DNA from: Cellulomonas sp. URHD0024
GTDB taxonomy: Bacteria > Actinomycetota > Actinomycetes > Actinomycetales > Cellulomonadaceae
Length of the DNA stretch: 64,000 bases
Assembly: GCF_000426185.1 (NCBI RefSeq)
Contig: NZ_AUEW01000013.1
Coordinates: 1 to 64,000, forward strand
Direction of reading: 5' to 3'
This document shows positions 25,259-37,007 of the stretch, one piece after another. The stretch's first letter is position 1. Each line of letters opens with the position of its first letter. The notes below the pieces were generated by a model. It was not told where the DNA came from, ran no database searches, and saw nothing but the letters and a program-made list of their open reading frames with translations. The position numbers and the translations under genes were made by a program.

Positions 25259-26529
25259 GCCTTCTGCTCCGCGGCCCGCGCGAGCTCGACGTCGAGACCC
25301 TCGCGACGCATCCGGACGTCGATGTAGAGCAGCGCCGTGACGGCGGCGACGAACGTCGTCGCGAGCGTCAGCGCGATCACGTTGGCGATGCCGTTGATGG
25401 CGATGGAGGCGAACGACCGGCCGCCGGTGTCGCCCATGAACAGCGAGGTGAACAGCTGCGCGGGAGCGGTGAAGATCGCCGCGATGATGCTGGACAGGAC
25501 GCTGGTCAGCAACCAGATCCCGAACAGCCGCCAGAAGCTGCCACGGGTGAGCCTCCAGGCGCGCGCGACGGTCTTGCCGAACCCCTTGCCCTCGAGCATG
25601 AGAGCAGGCGGGACCAGGAGCGTCCGCACGCTCGCCCACAGCACGACGACCAGGTAGCCGAGGGAGCCGAGGAGGCCGAGCACGATGGCGAGCCCGAGGT
25701 ACCCGTTCGCGCCGAGCAGGGCCACGACGGCGACCCCCGCCCCGACCACGACGACGGCCGCCACGATCACGAGCAGGGAGAAGGCGACGACGAGCCAGAC
25801 GCGTCCGGACCGCAGGACGTCCCGGACGGACACGACCTGGCCGAGGACGGACCTGCTCACGGACACGATCAGCAGACCCGTGAGGATGGTTGTCGCGAGC
25901 TCCGTGATCGGCAGCGCGGACAGCTGGGCCACCGACGCGCTCATGCTCGAGCTGAACCCGTAGAGGCCCTCGGGATCCAGCTCCTCCGCGAGATCGGTGA
26001 ACTGCGCCGAGAGGAGGCCCTGGACGTACCAGGTGATGAGGGACTGGAGCGCCACGGCGATCGTGACGACGATCGCGGACAGGCCGAACATCACCTTGGG
26101 GTTCGCGCGGATCGCGCGGAAGGCGCCGTCGTAGATCTCGCCGAGCCCTATCGGCCGCAGCGGGATGATCCCCGGCTGCAACGCCGGCGGCCGCCACGAG
26201 GCGCCAGGGGGCGGGGTCATCGGCTGTCCCCAGCCGGGCGCTCCGGGAGCCGCGACCCAGCCGGGCGGGGGCGACTGGGGCTGGCCGTAGCCGGGCGGAG
26301 GGGCCTGCTGGCCGTAGCCGGGCGGAGGGGCCTGCTGGCCGTAGCCGGGTGCAGGGGCCTGCTGGCCGTACGCGGGAGGGGCCGTCGGCTGTCCGTAGAC
26401 CGGTGGGTAGCCCCCCGGCGGGACGTAGACGGGAGGCTCGTCGGGCGTCGGGTGCGGCGCAGGGGCTTCGGTGCCGGCCGGGGAGGTCCAGGCCGGTTCC
26501 TGCGGAACGTCGTCGTGCGGGCTCGTCAT
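25255..26529 (-). CDS. Proline/glutamine-rich membrane protein with GPDPase-type membrane domain
   Basis: 424 residues. Residues about 1-120 are rich in Pro, Gly, Gln and Tyr and include a 9-residue tandem repeat. The rest holds about six to eight hydrophobic segments, starting after PIGLGEIYDGAFRAIRANP, the signature of the glycerophosphoryl diester phosphodiesterase membrane domain. The phosphodiesterase catalytic domain is absent. GAGGGAG about 10 nt upstream supports ATG 26529; a GTG at 26565 would add 12 residues. First gene of the MoxR operon, divergent from mtrA. Confidence 0.82.
   Translation of the reverse strand: MTSPHDDVPQEPAWTSPAGTEAPAPHPTPDEPPVYVPPGGYPPVYGQPTAPPAYGQQAPAPGYGQQAPPPGYGQQAPPPGYGQPQSPPPGWVAAPGAPGWGQPMTPPPGASWRPPALQPGIIPLRPIGLGEIYDGAFRAIRANPKVMFGLSAIVVTIAVALQSLITWYVQGLLSAQFTDLAEELDPEGLYGFSSSMSASVAQLSALPITELATTILTGLLIVSVSRSVLGQVVSVRDVLRSGRVWLVVAFSLLVIVAAVVVVGAGVAVVALLGANGYLGLAIVLGLLGSLGYLVVVLWASVRTLLVPPALMLEGKGFGKTVARAWRLTRGSFWRLFGIWLLTSVLSSIIAAIFTAPAQLFTSLFMGDTGGRSFASIAINGIANVIALTLATTFVAAVTALLYIDVRMRREGLDVELARAAEQKA
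26281..26361 (-). repeat. 27-bp tandem repeat, three copies, encoding a Pro/Gly/Gln/Tyr 9-mer
   Basis: Three adjacent 27-bp units, the first two identical, with a partial fourth after 26361. They encode repeats of the type QQAPPPGYG in the tail of the membrane protein. Copy number is likely to vary between strains. Confidence 0.8.
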
Positions 26530-26727
26530 GCGAGCGCTGCTCCCTCGGCTCGGTTGTGCGTTCACGCGGGGGAGCCAGTTCCGGGCCCCCGCGGAGGAAT
26601 CATCGTGCCATGGCGGCCGGTCCGCGGGAGACGCGACCGGGTGATCTGTGTGCGGTGTGCCGCATGGCAGACACGCTCACGCCTGGTACTGGCCTCCCCG
26701 CAGACGCTGGAGTGCGAGAATGCGCGC

Positions 26728-27411
26728 ATGAAGGGACGCGTACTGGTGGTCGACGACGACACCGCGCTGGCCGAGATGATCGGCATCGTGCTGCGCTCTG
26801 AGGGTTTCGACCCGGTGTTCTGCGAGGACGGTGACGCGGCGCTGGGCGTGTTCCGGGCGACGCAGCCGGACCTCGTCCTGCTCGATCTCATGCTGCCGGG
26901 CAAGGACGGCAACGAGGTCTGTCGGCAGATCCGCGCCGAGTCCGGTGTGCCGATCGTGATGCTCACGGCGAAGAGCGACACGGTCGACCTGGTGCTGGGC
27001 CTGGAGTCCGGGGCCGACGACTACATCTCCAAGCCGTTCAAGCCCAAGGAGCTCGTCGCCCGGGTCCGTGCCCGGCTGCGGCGCAGCGACGAGCCCGCAC
27101 CCGAGCACCTCTCCATCGGCGACGTGTCCATCGACGTCCCCGGTCACCGCGTCTCGCGTGCCGGCAGGCCCGTGTCGTTGACGCCTCTCGAGTTCGACCT
27201 CCTCGTGGCCCTGGCGCGCAAGCCGTGGCAGGTGTTCACCCGTGAGGTGCTGCTCGAGAAGGTCTGGGGGTACCGGCACGCCGCGGACACCCGCCTGGTC
27301 AACGTCCACGTGCAGCGGCTGCGCTCGAAGATCGAGAACGACCCGGAGCAGCCGGAGATCGTCGTGACCGTGCGTGGCGTCGGCTACAAGGCGGGCGTGG
27401 CTTCGACGTGA
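26728..27411 (+). CDS. mtrA: Response regulator MtrA
   Basis: 227 residues of the OmpR/PhoB class. The receiver has the acidic pocket D9-D11, phospho-acceptor D53 in LLDLMLPGKDG and K in ISKPFKPKEL. The C-terminal winged helix has LTPLEFDLLVALARKPWQVFTREVL and the recognition helix RLVNVHVQRLRSKIE. With MtrB and LpqB it controls cell-wall metabolism and division in actinobacteria. ATG 26728 is preceded by GAGAAT at 6 nt, a divergent leaderless layout. mtrB follows after 33 bp. Confidence 0.95.
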   Translation: MKGRVLVVDDDTALAEMIGIVLRSEGFDPVFCEDGDAALGVFRATQPDLVLLDLMLPGKDGNEVCRQIRAESGVPIVMLTAKSDTVDLVLGLESGADDYISKPFKPKELVARVRARLRRSDEPAPEHLSIGDVSIDVPGHRVSRAGRPVSLTPLEFDLLVALARKPWQVFTREVLLEKVWGYRHAADTRLVNVHVQRLRSKIENDPEQPEIVVTVRGVGYKAGVAST

Positions 27412-27444
27412 TGGTCGTGCCGTGAGTGCGGCGGCGGCGCTCCC

Positions 27445-29157
27445 GTGCGGGTGAGAAGCGCGTGGCGGCTGGTCCGGGCGCGCACGATGCGGCGGGTCCG
27501 CTCGGCTGCGCACGCGTGGCGCAGCTCGCTGCAGGTCCGCGTCATCACCACCACGATGGCCATCGGCCTCGTCGCGCTCGCGGTCATCGGTGTCTACGTG
27601 AGCCAGCGCATGCGGGACGACATCTTCCAGTCCCGCGTCGACCAGGTGCTCGAGGAGAGTGCGCGCTCCACCAAGGTGGCGCAGGCGACGTTCGACGCCT
27701 CGACGGCTGCCACGGGCACGGACCTCCAACGCCAGCTGTTGCTCGTCGCGTCCGCGCAGCAGTCAGGCGGCTCGGGGGAGCGAGAGGTCTTCCTCCTGCA
27801 GGCGCCGCAGCAGAAGGGCGTCGCGGCCACGGGGGCGACCACCACCACCGACAAGTCCCTCCTCGGCCTGGTGAGCCAGGAGCTCCGGTTGGCGACGGCC
27901 ACGGGCGGTCAGCACTGGCAGTCGGTCGCCTGGCCGACCGACGGGGGTGACGAGCCCGCCGTCATGGTCGGCCAGGACGTCGAGGTGCGCGGCGCGGGGA
28001 CCTACCAGCTCTTCTTCCTCTACAGCCTTCAGGCGGAGCAGGACCGGCTCGACTTCCTCCAGCGCACGCTCCTGGTGGCGGCCCTGGCCCTCGTCGCGCT
28101 CCTCGGCAGCATGACCTGGCTCGTCACGCGGCAGGCGGTCCGGCCCGTGCGCCGCGCCGCCGAGGTGGCCGAACGACTCGCGGACGGTCACCTGTCCGAG
28201 CGGATGCCGGAGCGTGGCGAGGACGAGATGGCGACGCTCGCTCGATCGTTCAACGAGATGGCGGCCAGCCTGCAGGACCAGATCCACCGCATGGAAGACC
28301 TGTCGACGCTGCAACGGCGGTTCGTCTCGGACGTGTCGCACGAGCTGCGCACGCCGCTGACCACGGTCCGGATGGCCGGCGAGATGATCTACTCCGCCCG
28401 CGGCAGCTTCGACCCGGCGGTCAAGCGCTCGGCGGAGCTGCTGCAGACGCAGCTCGACCGGTTCGAGGAGCTGCTCGCCGACCTGCTCGAGATCAGCCGG
28501 TTCGATGCGGGCGCGGCGACGCTCGAAGCGGGTGGACGAGACGTTCGTGACGTGGTCGTCGCGGCCGTCGACCATGCCACCCCGCTCGCGGAGCGGCGCA
28601 GCACGTGGCTGCGGGTCTACGTGCCCGAGAAGCAGTGCGTGGCGGACATCGACCCCCGCCGCGTCGAGCGCATCCTGCGCAACCTGCTGGTGAACGCGAT
28701 CGAGCACGCCGAGGGGACGGCGGTCGAGGTGACCGTGGGCGTCGACGCGCACGCGGTGGCCGTGACGGTCAGGGACCGCGGCGTCGGCATGACGCCCGAC
28801 GAGGCGCAGCACGTGTTCGACCGGTTCTGGCGGGCGGACCCGGCCCGGGCGCGCACCACCGGCGGAACCGGGCTCGGGCTTGCCATCTCTCTCGAGGACG
28901 CCCACCTGCACGGCGGCTGGCTGGAGGCCTGGGGCAGGCCGGGTCGAGGGGCGTGCTTCCGCCTCACCCTGCCGCGGCGCGCCGGCATCCGGCTGACCGA
29001 CTCGCCGCTGCCGCTGGTGCCGGACGAGACGCCGGACGTCGACGCGGTGCGCGTCCCGGTCGTGCGCGCGAGCACCGACCCCGCCTCGCTCCCGGACCTG
29101 GACCACGGGTCGGGCGATCACCCCGAGCCCGCCGACGAGCGCCAGGAGGTCCGATGA
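27445..29157 (+). CDS. mtrB: Sensor histidine kinase MtrB
   Basis: 570 residues. Membrane helices lie near residues 33-53 and 208-228 and flank an extracytoplasmic sensor. HAMP is followed by the H-box FVSDVSHELRTPL (His about residue 299), N-box NLLVNAIEHAEG, and G-boxes DRGVGM and GGTGLGLAIS. A 70-residue acidic tail follows the kinase core. It phosphorylates MtrA. GTG 27445 is chosen; another GTG is 6 nt downstream. The stop overlaps lpqB (ATGA). Confidence 0.94.
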   Translation: MRVRSAWRLVRARTMRRVRSAAHAWRSSLQVRVITTTMAIGLVALAVIGVYVSQRMRDDIFQSRVDQVLEESARSTKVAQATFDASTAATGTDLQRQLLLVASAQQSGGSGEREVFLLQAPQQKGVAATGATTTTDKSLLGLVSQELRLATATGGQHWQSVAWPTDGGDEPAVMVGQDVEVRGAGTYQLFFLYSLQAEQDRLDFLQRTLLVAALALVALLGSMTWLVTRQAVRPVRRAAEVAERLADGHLSERMPERGEDEMATLARSFNEMAASLQDQIHRMEDLSTLQRRFVSDVSHELRTPLTTVRMAGEMIYSARGSFDPAVKRSAELLQTQLDRFEELLADLLEISRFDAGAATLEAGGRDVRDVVVAAVDHATPLAERRSTWLRVYVPEKQCVADIDPRRVERILRNLLVNAIEHAEGTAVEVTVGVDAHAVAVTVRDRGVGMTPDEAQHVFDRFWRADPARARTTGGTGLGLAISLEDAHLHGGWLEAWGRPGRGACFRLTLPRRAGIRLTDSPLPLVPDETPDVDAVRVPVVRASTDPASLPDLDHGSGDHPEPADERQEVR

Positions 29158-30851
29158 GGTCGCACCGTGTCCGGCGCGCGCAGGGTGGCGGACTTGCTGG
29201 TCTCGTCCTGCTGCTCGCGTCCGCATGCGCGGCGATCCCGATGTCGGGTCCCCCGCAGAAGAGCGAGATCAAGATCTCCACGCCGGCCGACATCCAGGTG
29301 CTGGCAGCCGGACCGGCCGAGGACGCCACGCCGCAGGAGATCGTGGACGGCTTTCTCGCCGCGAGCGCGGCCGGATTCTCCGACGACTTCGACACCGCCC
29401 GTGAGTACCTCGCGGGTGCGGCGAAGGTGAAGTGGCAGCCGCTCTCGGGCCAGGTCGTCGCAGGGCCCATCGCGTGGGCGCCGAGCGCGAGCGTCGCGGA
29501 GGTCGTCGGGGACGTCCCCGTGTCGGCCCGCGTGGACGGCGACGGACAGTACGTCGAGGCACCGCCGAACGCGGTCGAGTCCGTCACGTTCGACCTCGTC
29601 CAGGACGACAGCGACCAGTGGCGGATCTCCGGGCTGCCCGACGGACTGATCCTGCGGGATCAGGACTTCGAGCGGACCTTTCAGTCGACCCCGATCTACT
29701 TCCTCTCGCCGGACAAGACGTTCCTCGTGCCGGACACGCGGTGGCTGCCGAAGAAGAACCTGCAGACCGCCGTCGTCCAGGAGCTCTTGCAGGGCCCGTC
29801 GCCGTGGCTCAGTGATGCTGTGACCTCGGCGATCCCGGAGGGCGCCCAGCTGGATGCGGAGTCCGTGCTCCTGAACCGCGACGACGGCGTGGCCCACGTC
29901 GGGCTCAGCCCCCTGCTGGCCGTGACCCGGGCCGACACGCCACTGCTGCTCGCGCAGATCAACGAGAGCCTGCGACTGGTACCGGGGGTCGGGTCGGTCG
30001 AGGTCACCGCTGTGCCCGCCGGCGGGAACGCGGCTACCGACGGGGTGCCGCTCGTGGGCGACCCCGCGAAGCTGGATCACGGCACGGCGCCCGCAGGGAA
30101 CGTCGAGTTCCTCCAGGCAGACCGGCTCGTCTCGCTCTCGCGCAGCGAGGTCGTGCCCGTCGGAGGCGTCGGCACGCTCGAGGGCCTGGACGCGCGGAGC
30201 CCCGCGGTCAGTGCCGACGGGTCGCTGCGCGTGCTGCTCTCCGGCCCCAACACGTTGGTGACCGCACCGACGCCCGAGACTCCGGCGCATGCCCTGTTCA
30301 CGGGTGGCTCGCTCGCCGCACCGTCGATCGACCGCCTCGGCTGGACGTGGACGGCCTCGTCGAACGACGGGATCGTCGCGGTCAAGGCGGGCTCTCCGAC
30401 GGTCTCCGTCCTCGCCGACTGGCTCACGGGCCGGATCGTGCGGGCGGTGCGGGTGTCGCCGGACGGCACCCGGCTGGCGGTGATCTCGTCGGGGGCCGAC
30501 GGCGTCGCGATCCAGGTCTCCGGGATCATCCGCGACGAGTCGGGGGCACCGCAGCAGATCGGTGACGGGGTCCGGGCGGGTGCGTCGATGGTCGATGCCA
30601 CGTCCGTCGTCTGGATCGACGAGTCGACGCTGGGTGTGCTCGGACGCAGCACCGGCAACATCGCGGTGCACCTGGTCCCGGTCTCGGGACCCACGCAGTC
30701 GTTGCCTGAGGTCGCTGACCCGACGGGCATGGCGGGTGGCATCGTGATCTACGTGACGACGCTCGACGGGAGCCTGCGCCGGTACGTCGACACCACCTGG
30801 GCGCCGGTCGCCGGCGTCACGGGAGCGTCCTACCCGAGCTATCCGGGCTGA
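29154..30851 (+). CDS. lpqB: Lipoprotein LpqB
   Basis: 565 residues. The signal peptide ends in the lipobox LASAC (Cys about residue 25), marking an outer-face lipoprotein. The N-terminal half contains a GerMN-type domain (about residues 190-290, with LQTAVVQELLQGP), and the C-terminal half a beta-propeller-like LpqB domain with VSPDGTRLAVISSG. LpqB binds the MtrB sensor and tunes MtrAB signalling. An AGGAGGT site and the ATGA overlap fix the start at 29154. Confidence 0.93.
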   Translation: MRSHRVRRAQGGGLAGLVLLLASACAAIPMSGPPQKSEIKISTPADIQVLAAGPAEDATPQEIVDGFLAASAAGFSDDFDTAREYLAGAAKVKWQPLSGQVVAGPIAWAPSASVAEVVGDVPVSARVDGDGQYVEAPPNAVESVTFDLVQDDSDQWRISGLPDGLILRDQDFERTFQSTPIYFLSPDKTFLVPDTRWLPKKNLQTAVVQELLQGPSPWLSDAVTSAIPEGAQLDAESVLLNRDDGVAHVGLSPLLAVTRADTPLLLAQINESLRLVPGVGSVEVTAVPAGGNAATDGVPLVGDPAKLDHGTAPAGNVEFLQADRLVSLSRSEVVPVGGVGTLEGLDARSPAVSADGSLRVLLSGPNTLVTAPTPETPAHALFTGGSLAAPSIDRLGWTWTASSNDGIVAVKAGSPTVSVLADWLTGRIVRAVRVSPDGTRLAVISSGADGVAIQVSGIIRDESGAPQQIGDGVRAGASMVDATSVVWIDESTLGVLGRSTGNIAVHLVPVSGPTQSLPEVADPTGMAGGIVIYVTTLDGSLRRYVDTTWAPVAGVTGASYPSYPG

Positions 30852-30928
30852 GCCGTCCCCAGCCCGGCCGTCTCGTGCTCGGGAAGAACGGAGCGCCCGA
30901 ACGTGACCGAGGGGCTCATGCTCGTCGC

Positions 30929-31684
30929 GTGACCTCGTTCCTGCGTGACCTCGTCGGGCTCCTGCTCCCGGTGGAGTGCGCGGGTTGCGGCCTCGACGAC
31001 CTCCCGTGGTGCCCGGGGTGCGCCGCGCTCCTGTCCGGCGCTGCCTGGCGGTGCGAGAACCGGGCGCCGCGCCTGGACCGCATGGACGGGCGCGGCGCCC
31101 TCCCGGTGTGGACGCTCGCGGACTGCACCGGGGACGTCCGGCGGGCGATCATCGCGTGGAAGGACCGCGGCCGCGGCGACCTGACCGCACCGCTGGCGGA
31201 CGCGATGGCCCGCCAGGCGGCACAGGTCGCGGGGGTCCTTGCGCCGGCCGCACCGCTCCTCGTGGTGCCGGCGCCGTCGACGGCGGCGTCGCGCAGACGT
31301 CGGGGCGGCAACCTCGTCGACGAGCTCGCGGCGGCGGTCGTCGAGGGTCTGCTCGCCGACGGTGTCCGGGCCGAGCTCGCGCCGGTCCTGAACCGCGCGA
31401 GCGGCGGCGACCAGGTCGGGCTCGGGGCTCGGGACCGGGCACGCAACCTCGCCGGGCAGCTCTCGGTGCCGGACCGCAAGACGCGGTGGGTGACCGGGCG
31501 AGCCGCGGTGATCGTGGACGACGTCCTGACCACCGGCGCGACGTTCGCGGCGTCGCGCCGGGCCCTCGAGCGAGCCGGCGGCGGCGTCGTCGCGGGCCTG
31601 ACGCTCGCCTCGACCCCGGGGCCGTCCCGCCCTCCGGTCCTTCCGGACCGGCCCGTTGTCCGCCCCTCGGACGCCCGCGGGTGA
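30929..31684 (+). CDS. ComF family phosphoribosyltransferase-like protein
   Basis: 251 residues. An N-terminal zinc finger, CAGCGLDDLPWCPGC, precedes the phosphoribosyltransferase fold, whose PRPP loop reads AVIVDDVLTTGATF (about residues 190-203). ComF supports DNA uptake in competent bacteria; in actinobacteria its role is unproven. The GTG at 30929 removes an implausible 18-residue extension. The gene sits between lpqB and hpf, its usual actinobacterial location. Confidence 0.88.
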   Translation: MTSFLRDLVGLLLPVECAGCGLDDLPWCPGCAALLSGAAWRCENRAPRLDRMDGRGALPVWTLADCTGDVRRAIIAWKDRGRGDLTAPLADAMARQAAQVAGVLAPAAPLLVVPAPSTAASRRRRGGNLVDELAAAVVEGLLADGVRAELAPVLNRASGGDQVGLGARDRARNLAGQLSVPDRKTRWVTGRAAVIVDDVLTTGATFAASRRALERAGGGVVAGLTLASTPGPSRPPVLPDRPVVRPSDARG

Positions 31685-31701
31685 TCCCCGGCGTGGGAGT
31701 G

Positions 31702-31728
31702 GTCACGGGTGGGTCACGGGGTTAGCGT
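31702..31728 (+). promoter_or_regulatory. hpf promoter with tandem GTCACGGG repeats (possible MtrA site)
   Basis: TAGCGT at 31723-31728 is a good -10 element. Just upstream GTCACGGG occurs twice, starting at 31702 and 31713, exactly 11 bp apart (one helical turn) and covering the -35 region. From memory, mycobacterial MtrA binds tandem GTCAC-type repeats, and mtrA lies 4.3 kb upstream. The regulator assignment is inference. Confidence 0.45.
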
Positions 31729-31752
31729 GGGGCCAGAGCCGGCGCCGGGCCG

Positions 31753-31823
31753 GGGTCGATCCGACGGATCGACCCGGATCGGCTGCGGGAGGAGGTGACG
31801 CCGCCCGACTGCCTTCAGGGCAG
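31753..31823 (+). promoter_or_regulatory. Structured hpf 5' leader
   Basis: The leader of about 145 nt holds a perfect 10-bp hairpin (31753-31762 with 31766-31775, loop GAC) and a second 5-bp hairpin at 31809-31823, before GGAGG at 31871-31875. I do not recognise a known riboswitch. Confidence 0.45.
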
Positions 31824-31880
31824 CCCAACGCATGTCATCCGGGCGGAAGAAACCCGCCCCCGACCTCGCAGGAGGCTCAC

Positions 31881-32510
31881 ATGGAGATCGTGGTTGCCGG
31901 CCGGCACACCGAAGTGCTCCCGAAGTACCGGGCGCACGTCGAGCAGAAGCTCGCAAAAGTCGAGCAGCTGGCCCCCCGCGCCCAGCGCATCGATGTCGTC
32001 GTGTCGCACGAGACGAACCCCCGCCAGTCCGGAAGCTCCGAACGCGTCGAGCTCACCGTGGTGGACCGAGGTCCCGTGATCCGCGCCGAAGCGTGCGCAG
32101 ACGACAGGTACGCGGCCCTCGACATGGCGCTCAACAAGCTGCTCGAGCGGCTTCGCAGGACACGTGACCGGCGCAAGGACCACCGCAACCACACTCCGAT
32201 CACCCCGCTGGACGTCCGCCCGCCCGAGCCTGAACCCGAGGTCCCGGAGCCGGTCGACCCGCTGGCGGCGGTGGAGACGACGCTCGGCGACTCGCCGGTG
32301 ATCATCCGCGAGAAGGTGCACGCAGCCCACCCCATGACCGTCGACGACGCGCTCTACGAGATGGAGCTCGTCGGGCACGACTTCTTCCTGTTCATCGACG
32401 CCGAGACCGCGCAGCCGTCCGTCGCGTACCGCCGGCGCGGCTGGAGCTACGGCGTGATCAAGCTCGACACCGCCGTGTCGCACGCCCCGCAGGTCGCCGG
32501 CGTCGTCTGA
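31881..32510 (+). CDS. hpf: Long-form ribosome hibernation promoting factor
   Basis: 209 residues. The N-terminal S30AE domain (residues 1-105, MEIVVAGRHTEVLPKYRAHVEQKL) binds the 30S decoding region. A Pro/Glu linker leads to the C-terminal dimerisation domain with EMELVGHDFFLFIDAETAQ and RRRGWSYGVIKL. Long HPF pairs ribosomes into inactive 100S dimers. GGAGG 5 nt upstream fixes ATG 31881. It has its own promoter and leader and a strong terminator hairpin after it. Confidence 0.94.
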   Translation: MEIVVAGRHTEVLPKYRAHVEQKLAKVEQLAPRAQRIDVVVSHETNPRQSGSSERVELTVVDRGPVIRAEACADDRYAALDMALNKLLERLRRTRDRRKDHRNHTPITPLDVRPPEPEPEVPEPVDPLAAVETTLGDSPVIIREKVHAAHPMTVDDALYEMELVGHDFFLFIDAETAQPSVAYRRRGWSYGVIKLDTAVSHAPQVAGVV

Positions 32511-32544
32511 CGGCAGCTCTGCGCGCCCGAGCACGCCACGGATG

Positions 32545-32578
32545 CGACGACGCCCGGCCCACCGGCCGGGCGTCGTCG
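32545..32578 (+). terminator. Strong hairpin terminator after hpf
   Basis: A perfect 15-bp GC-rich stem (32545-32559 with 32564-32578) with loop CACC. A T-run is missing, as is usual for actinobacterial terminators. Confidence 0.75.
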
Positions 32579-32641
32579 TGTCCGTGCGGGTGTGTGCCCG
32601 TCGGGGCGCCGCGTGTCGGAGGTCGACGGCAGGATTGCCCC

Positions 32642-33868
32642 GTGACCGCCGAACGCCTCAGCCTGTCGCAGGCCCGACGCATCGCCCTGCGCGCGCAGGG
32701 CCTCGACGCGCCGCGGCCGCTACGGGGTGCACCACCGACGATGCGGCAGTTCCAGCAGGTGGTCGACCGGCTCGGCGTCCTGCAGATCGACTCCGTCAAC
32801 GTCCTCGCCCGGGCGCACCTGATGCCGACGTTCTCGCGGATCGGCGCCTACGACACGTCGCTGCTCGACGCGGCCGCGGGACGGGCGCCGCGCAGGCTCG
32901 TCGAGACGTGGGCCCACATGGCCTCGTTCGTCCCACCCGAGACCTACCGGCTCCTCGACTGGCGCCGGCGCGCCTACCGCAGCGAGGCGTGGGGCTCGAT
33001 CGCCGAGGTGCCGTTGAAGCGCGCACCGGTCCTGGCGGAGGTCCGGGAGATCATCGCGTCGCGGGGGCCCGTCACGGCGCGCGAGGTCCAGGAGTCGTTC
33101 GAGGCCGACCATCCGACCACCCGCACCGAGTGGGGCTGGAACTGGACGGTGGCCAAACGAGTGCTCGAGTTCCTGTTCTTCACGGGCGAGGTCACGTCGG
33201 CGGGTCGCAACGGCGCGTTCGAGCGCCGGTACGACCTGACGTCGCGCGTGATCCCGCCCGACGTCCTCGCCGCGGCCGAAACGCCGGAGGCCGACTGCGT
33301 CCGGGCCCTGGTCGAGATCGGAGCCCGGGCGCACGGCATCGGCACCCTGCGCAGCTTCGCGGACTACTTCCGCGTCAAGCAGGCCCCTGCGGCGCGGGCC
33401 GTCGCCGAGCTGGTCGAAGAGGGCAAGCTCGTCGAGGTCACTGTCGACGGGTGGGACGAGGGCCGGGTCTGGCGGCACCGCGACGCGAGCCTGCCACGAC
33501 GAGCGACCGGGCGTGCGCTGCTCAACCCGTTCGATCCGCTCGTCTTCGAGCGACGCCGCGTCGAGGCGCTCTTCGGGCTGCGGTACCGGATCGAGATCTA
33601 CGTTCCCGAGCCGCAACGGGTCTGGGGGTACTACGTGCTGCCGTTCCTGCTGGGTGAGTCGCTCCCGGCGCTCGTCGACCTCAAGGCCGACCGTCAGGCC
33701 GGTGTCCTGCGGGTCCAGGCGGCCCACCGCAGCCCGGGATCGCAGGCGCACGTCGTCGAGGAGCTGGCGACGGAGCTGCACGAGCTCGCCGCCTGGTTGG
33801 GTCTGGGCGAGGTCGTCGTCGCCGACCGTGGGGACCTCGCCGCGCCGCTGAAGGCTGCGGTCCGGTGA
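32642..33868 (+). CDS. YcaQ/AlkX-like winged-helix DNA glycosylase
   Basis: 408 residues of the HTH_42 family. QIDSVNVLARAH near residue 48 gives the QXD motif of E. coli YcaQ (AlkX), a glycosylase that unhooks interstrand cross-links. WAHMASFVP follows, then winged-helix segments GPVTAREVQESFE and LVEIGARAHGIGTLRSFADYF, and the C-terminal NPFDPLVFERRRVEALFGLRYRIEIYVP. GTG 32642 lies 6 nt after CAGGAT. It is the second HTH_42 glycosylase in the window, with a different catalytic motif from the first. Confidence 0.88.
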   Translation: MTAERLSLSQARRIALRAQGLDAPRPLRGAPPTMRQFQQVVDRLGVLQIDSVNVLARAHLMPTFSRIGAYDTSLLDAAAGRAPRRLVETWAHMASFVPPETYRLLDWRRRAYRSEAWGSIAEVPLKRAPVLAEVREIIASRGPVTAREVQESFEADHPTTRTEWGWNWTVAKRVLEFLFFTGEVTSAGRNGAFERRYDLTSRVIPPDVLAAAETPEADCVRALVEIGARAHGIGTLRSFADYFRVKQAPAARAVAELVEEGKLVEVTVDGWDEGRVWRHRDASLPRRATGRALLNPFDPLVFERRRVEALFGLRYRIEIYVPEPQRVWGYYVLPFLLGESLPALVDLKADRQAGVLRVQAAHRSPGSQAHVVEELATELHELAAWLGLGEVVVADRGDLAAPLKAAVR

Positions 33869-33872
33869 ACGG

Positions 33873-33898
33873 CCGCTCTCTTCGACGTCCGAGAGCGG
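33873..33898 (+). terminator. Hairpin after the AlkX-like gene
   Basis: CCGCTCTC (33873-33880) pairs with GAGAGCGG (33891-33898) across a 10-nt loop, 5 bp after the stop codon. Confidence 0.55.
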
Positions 33899-34013
33899 TG
33901 CCGCACGGCACCCGGACCAGCGTCGTCGCTGCCGGTCGCGCGCGTTCACGCTGGGCAGAACCCCTCCCGGGCAACCTGGCCGTGGATCTTCGCCCACGCC
34001 CGGTCGGCTCGCC

Positions 34014-34043
34014 TACGATGGACGGGCCCGGCCGTGCGGCCGG
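34014..34043 (+). promoter_or_regulatory. secA -10 element and leader hairpin
   Basis: TACGAT at 34014-34019 is a likely -10 element. It is followed by a 6-bp hairpin, CCGGCC-GTGC-GGCCGG, at 34028-34043 within a leader of about 80 nt that ends with GGGAG before the GTG. Confidence 0.45.
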
Positions 34044-34101
34044 CACCCAAGCCGCTCCGACGCCGCGCGCGCCCGGAGTGCGAACACGTCGGGAGTAGTG
34101 C

Positions 34102-36897
<2,796 letters not shown>

Positions 36898-36911
36898 CGA
36901 TCGACGCGGCT

Positions 36912-36941
36912 GGCCCGTCCACCTCCCGCGGTGGGCGGGCC
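36912..36941 (+). terminator. secA terminator hairpin
   Basis: A 12-bp stem (36912-36923 with 36930-36941, one G-T pair) and a 6-nt loop lie 15 bp after the secA stop. The convergent DUF6459 gene ends 66 bp further on. Confidence 0.75.
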
Positions 36942-37007
36942 ATCGCTGTGCTCGCGCACGTCCCCGGTTTCGAGCGCCTCGCTGGCCGAACGTGCTCCCG
37001 CACCTCG

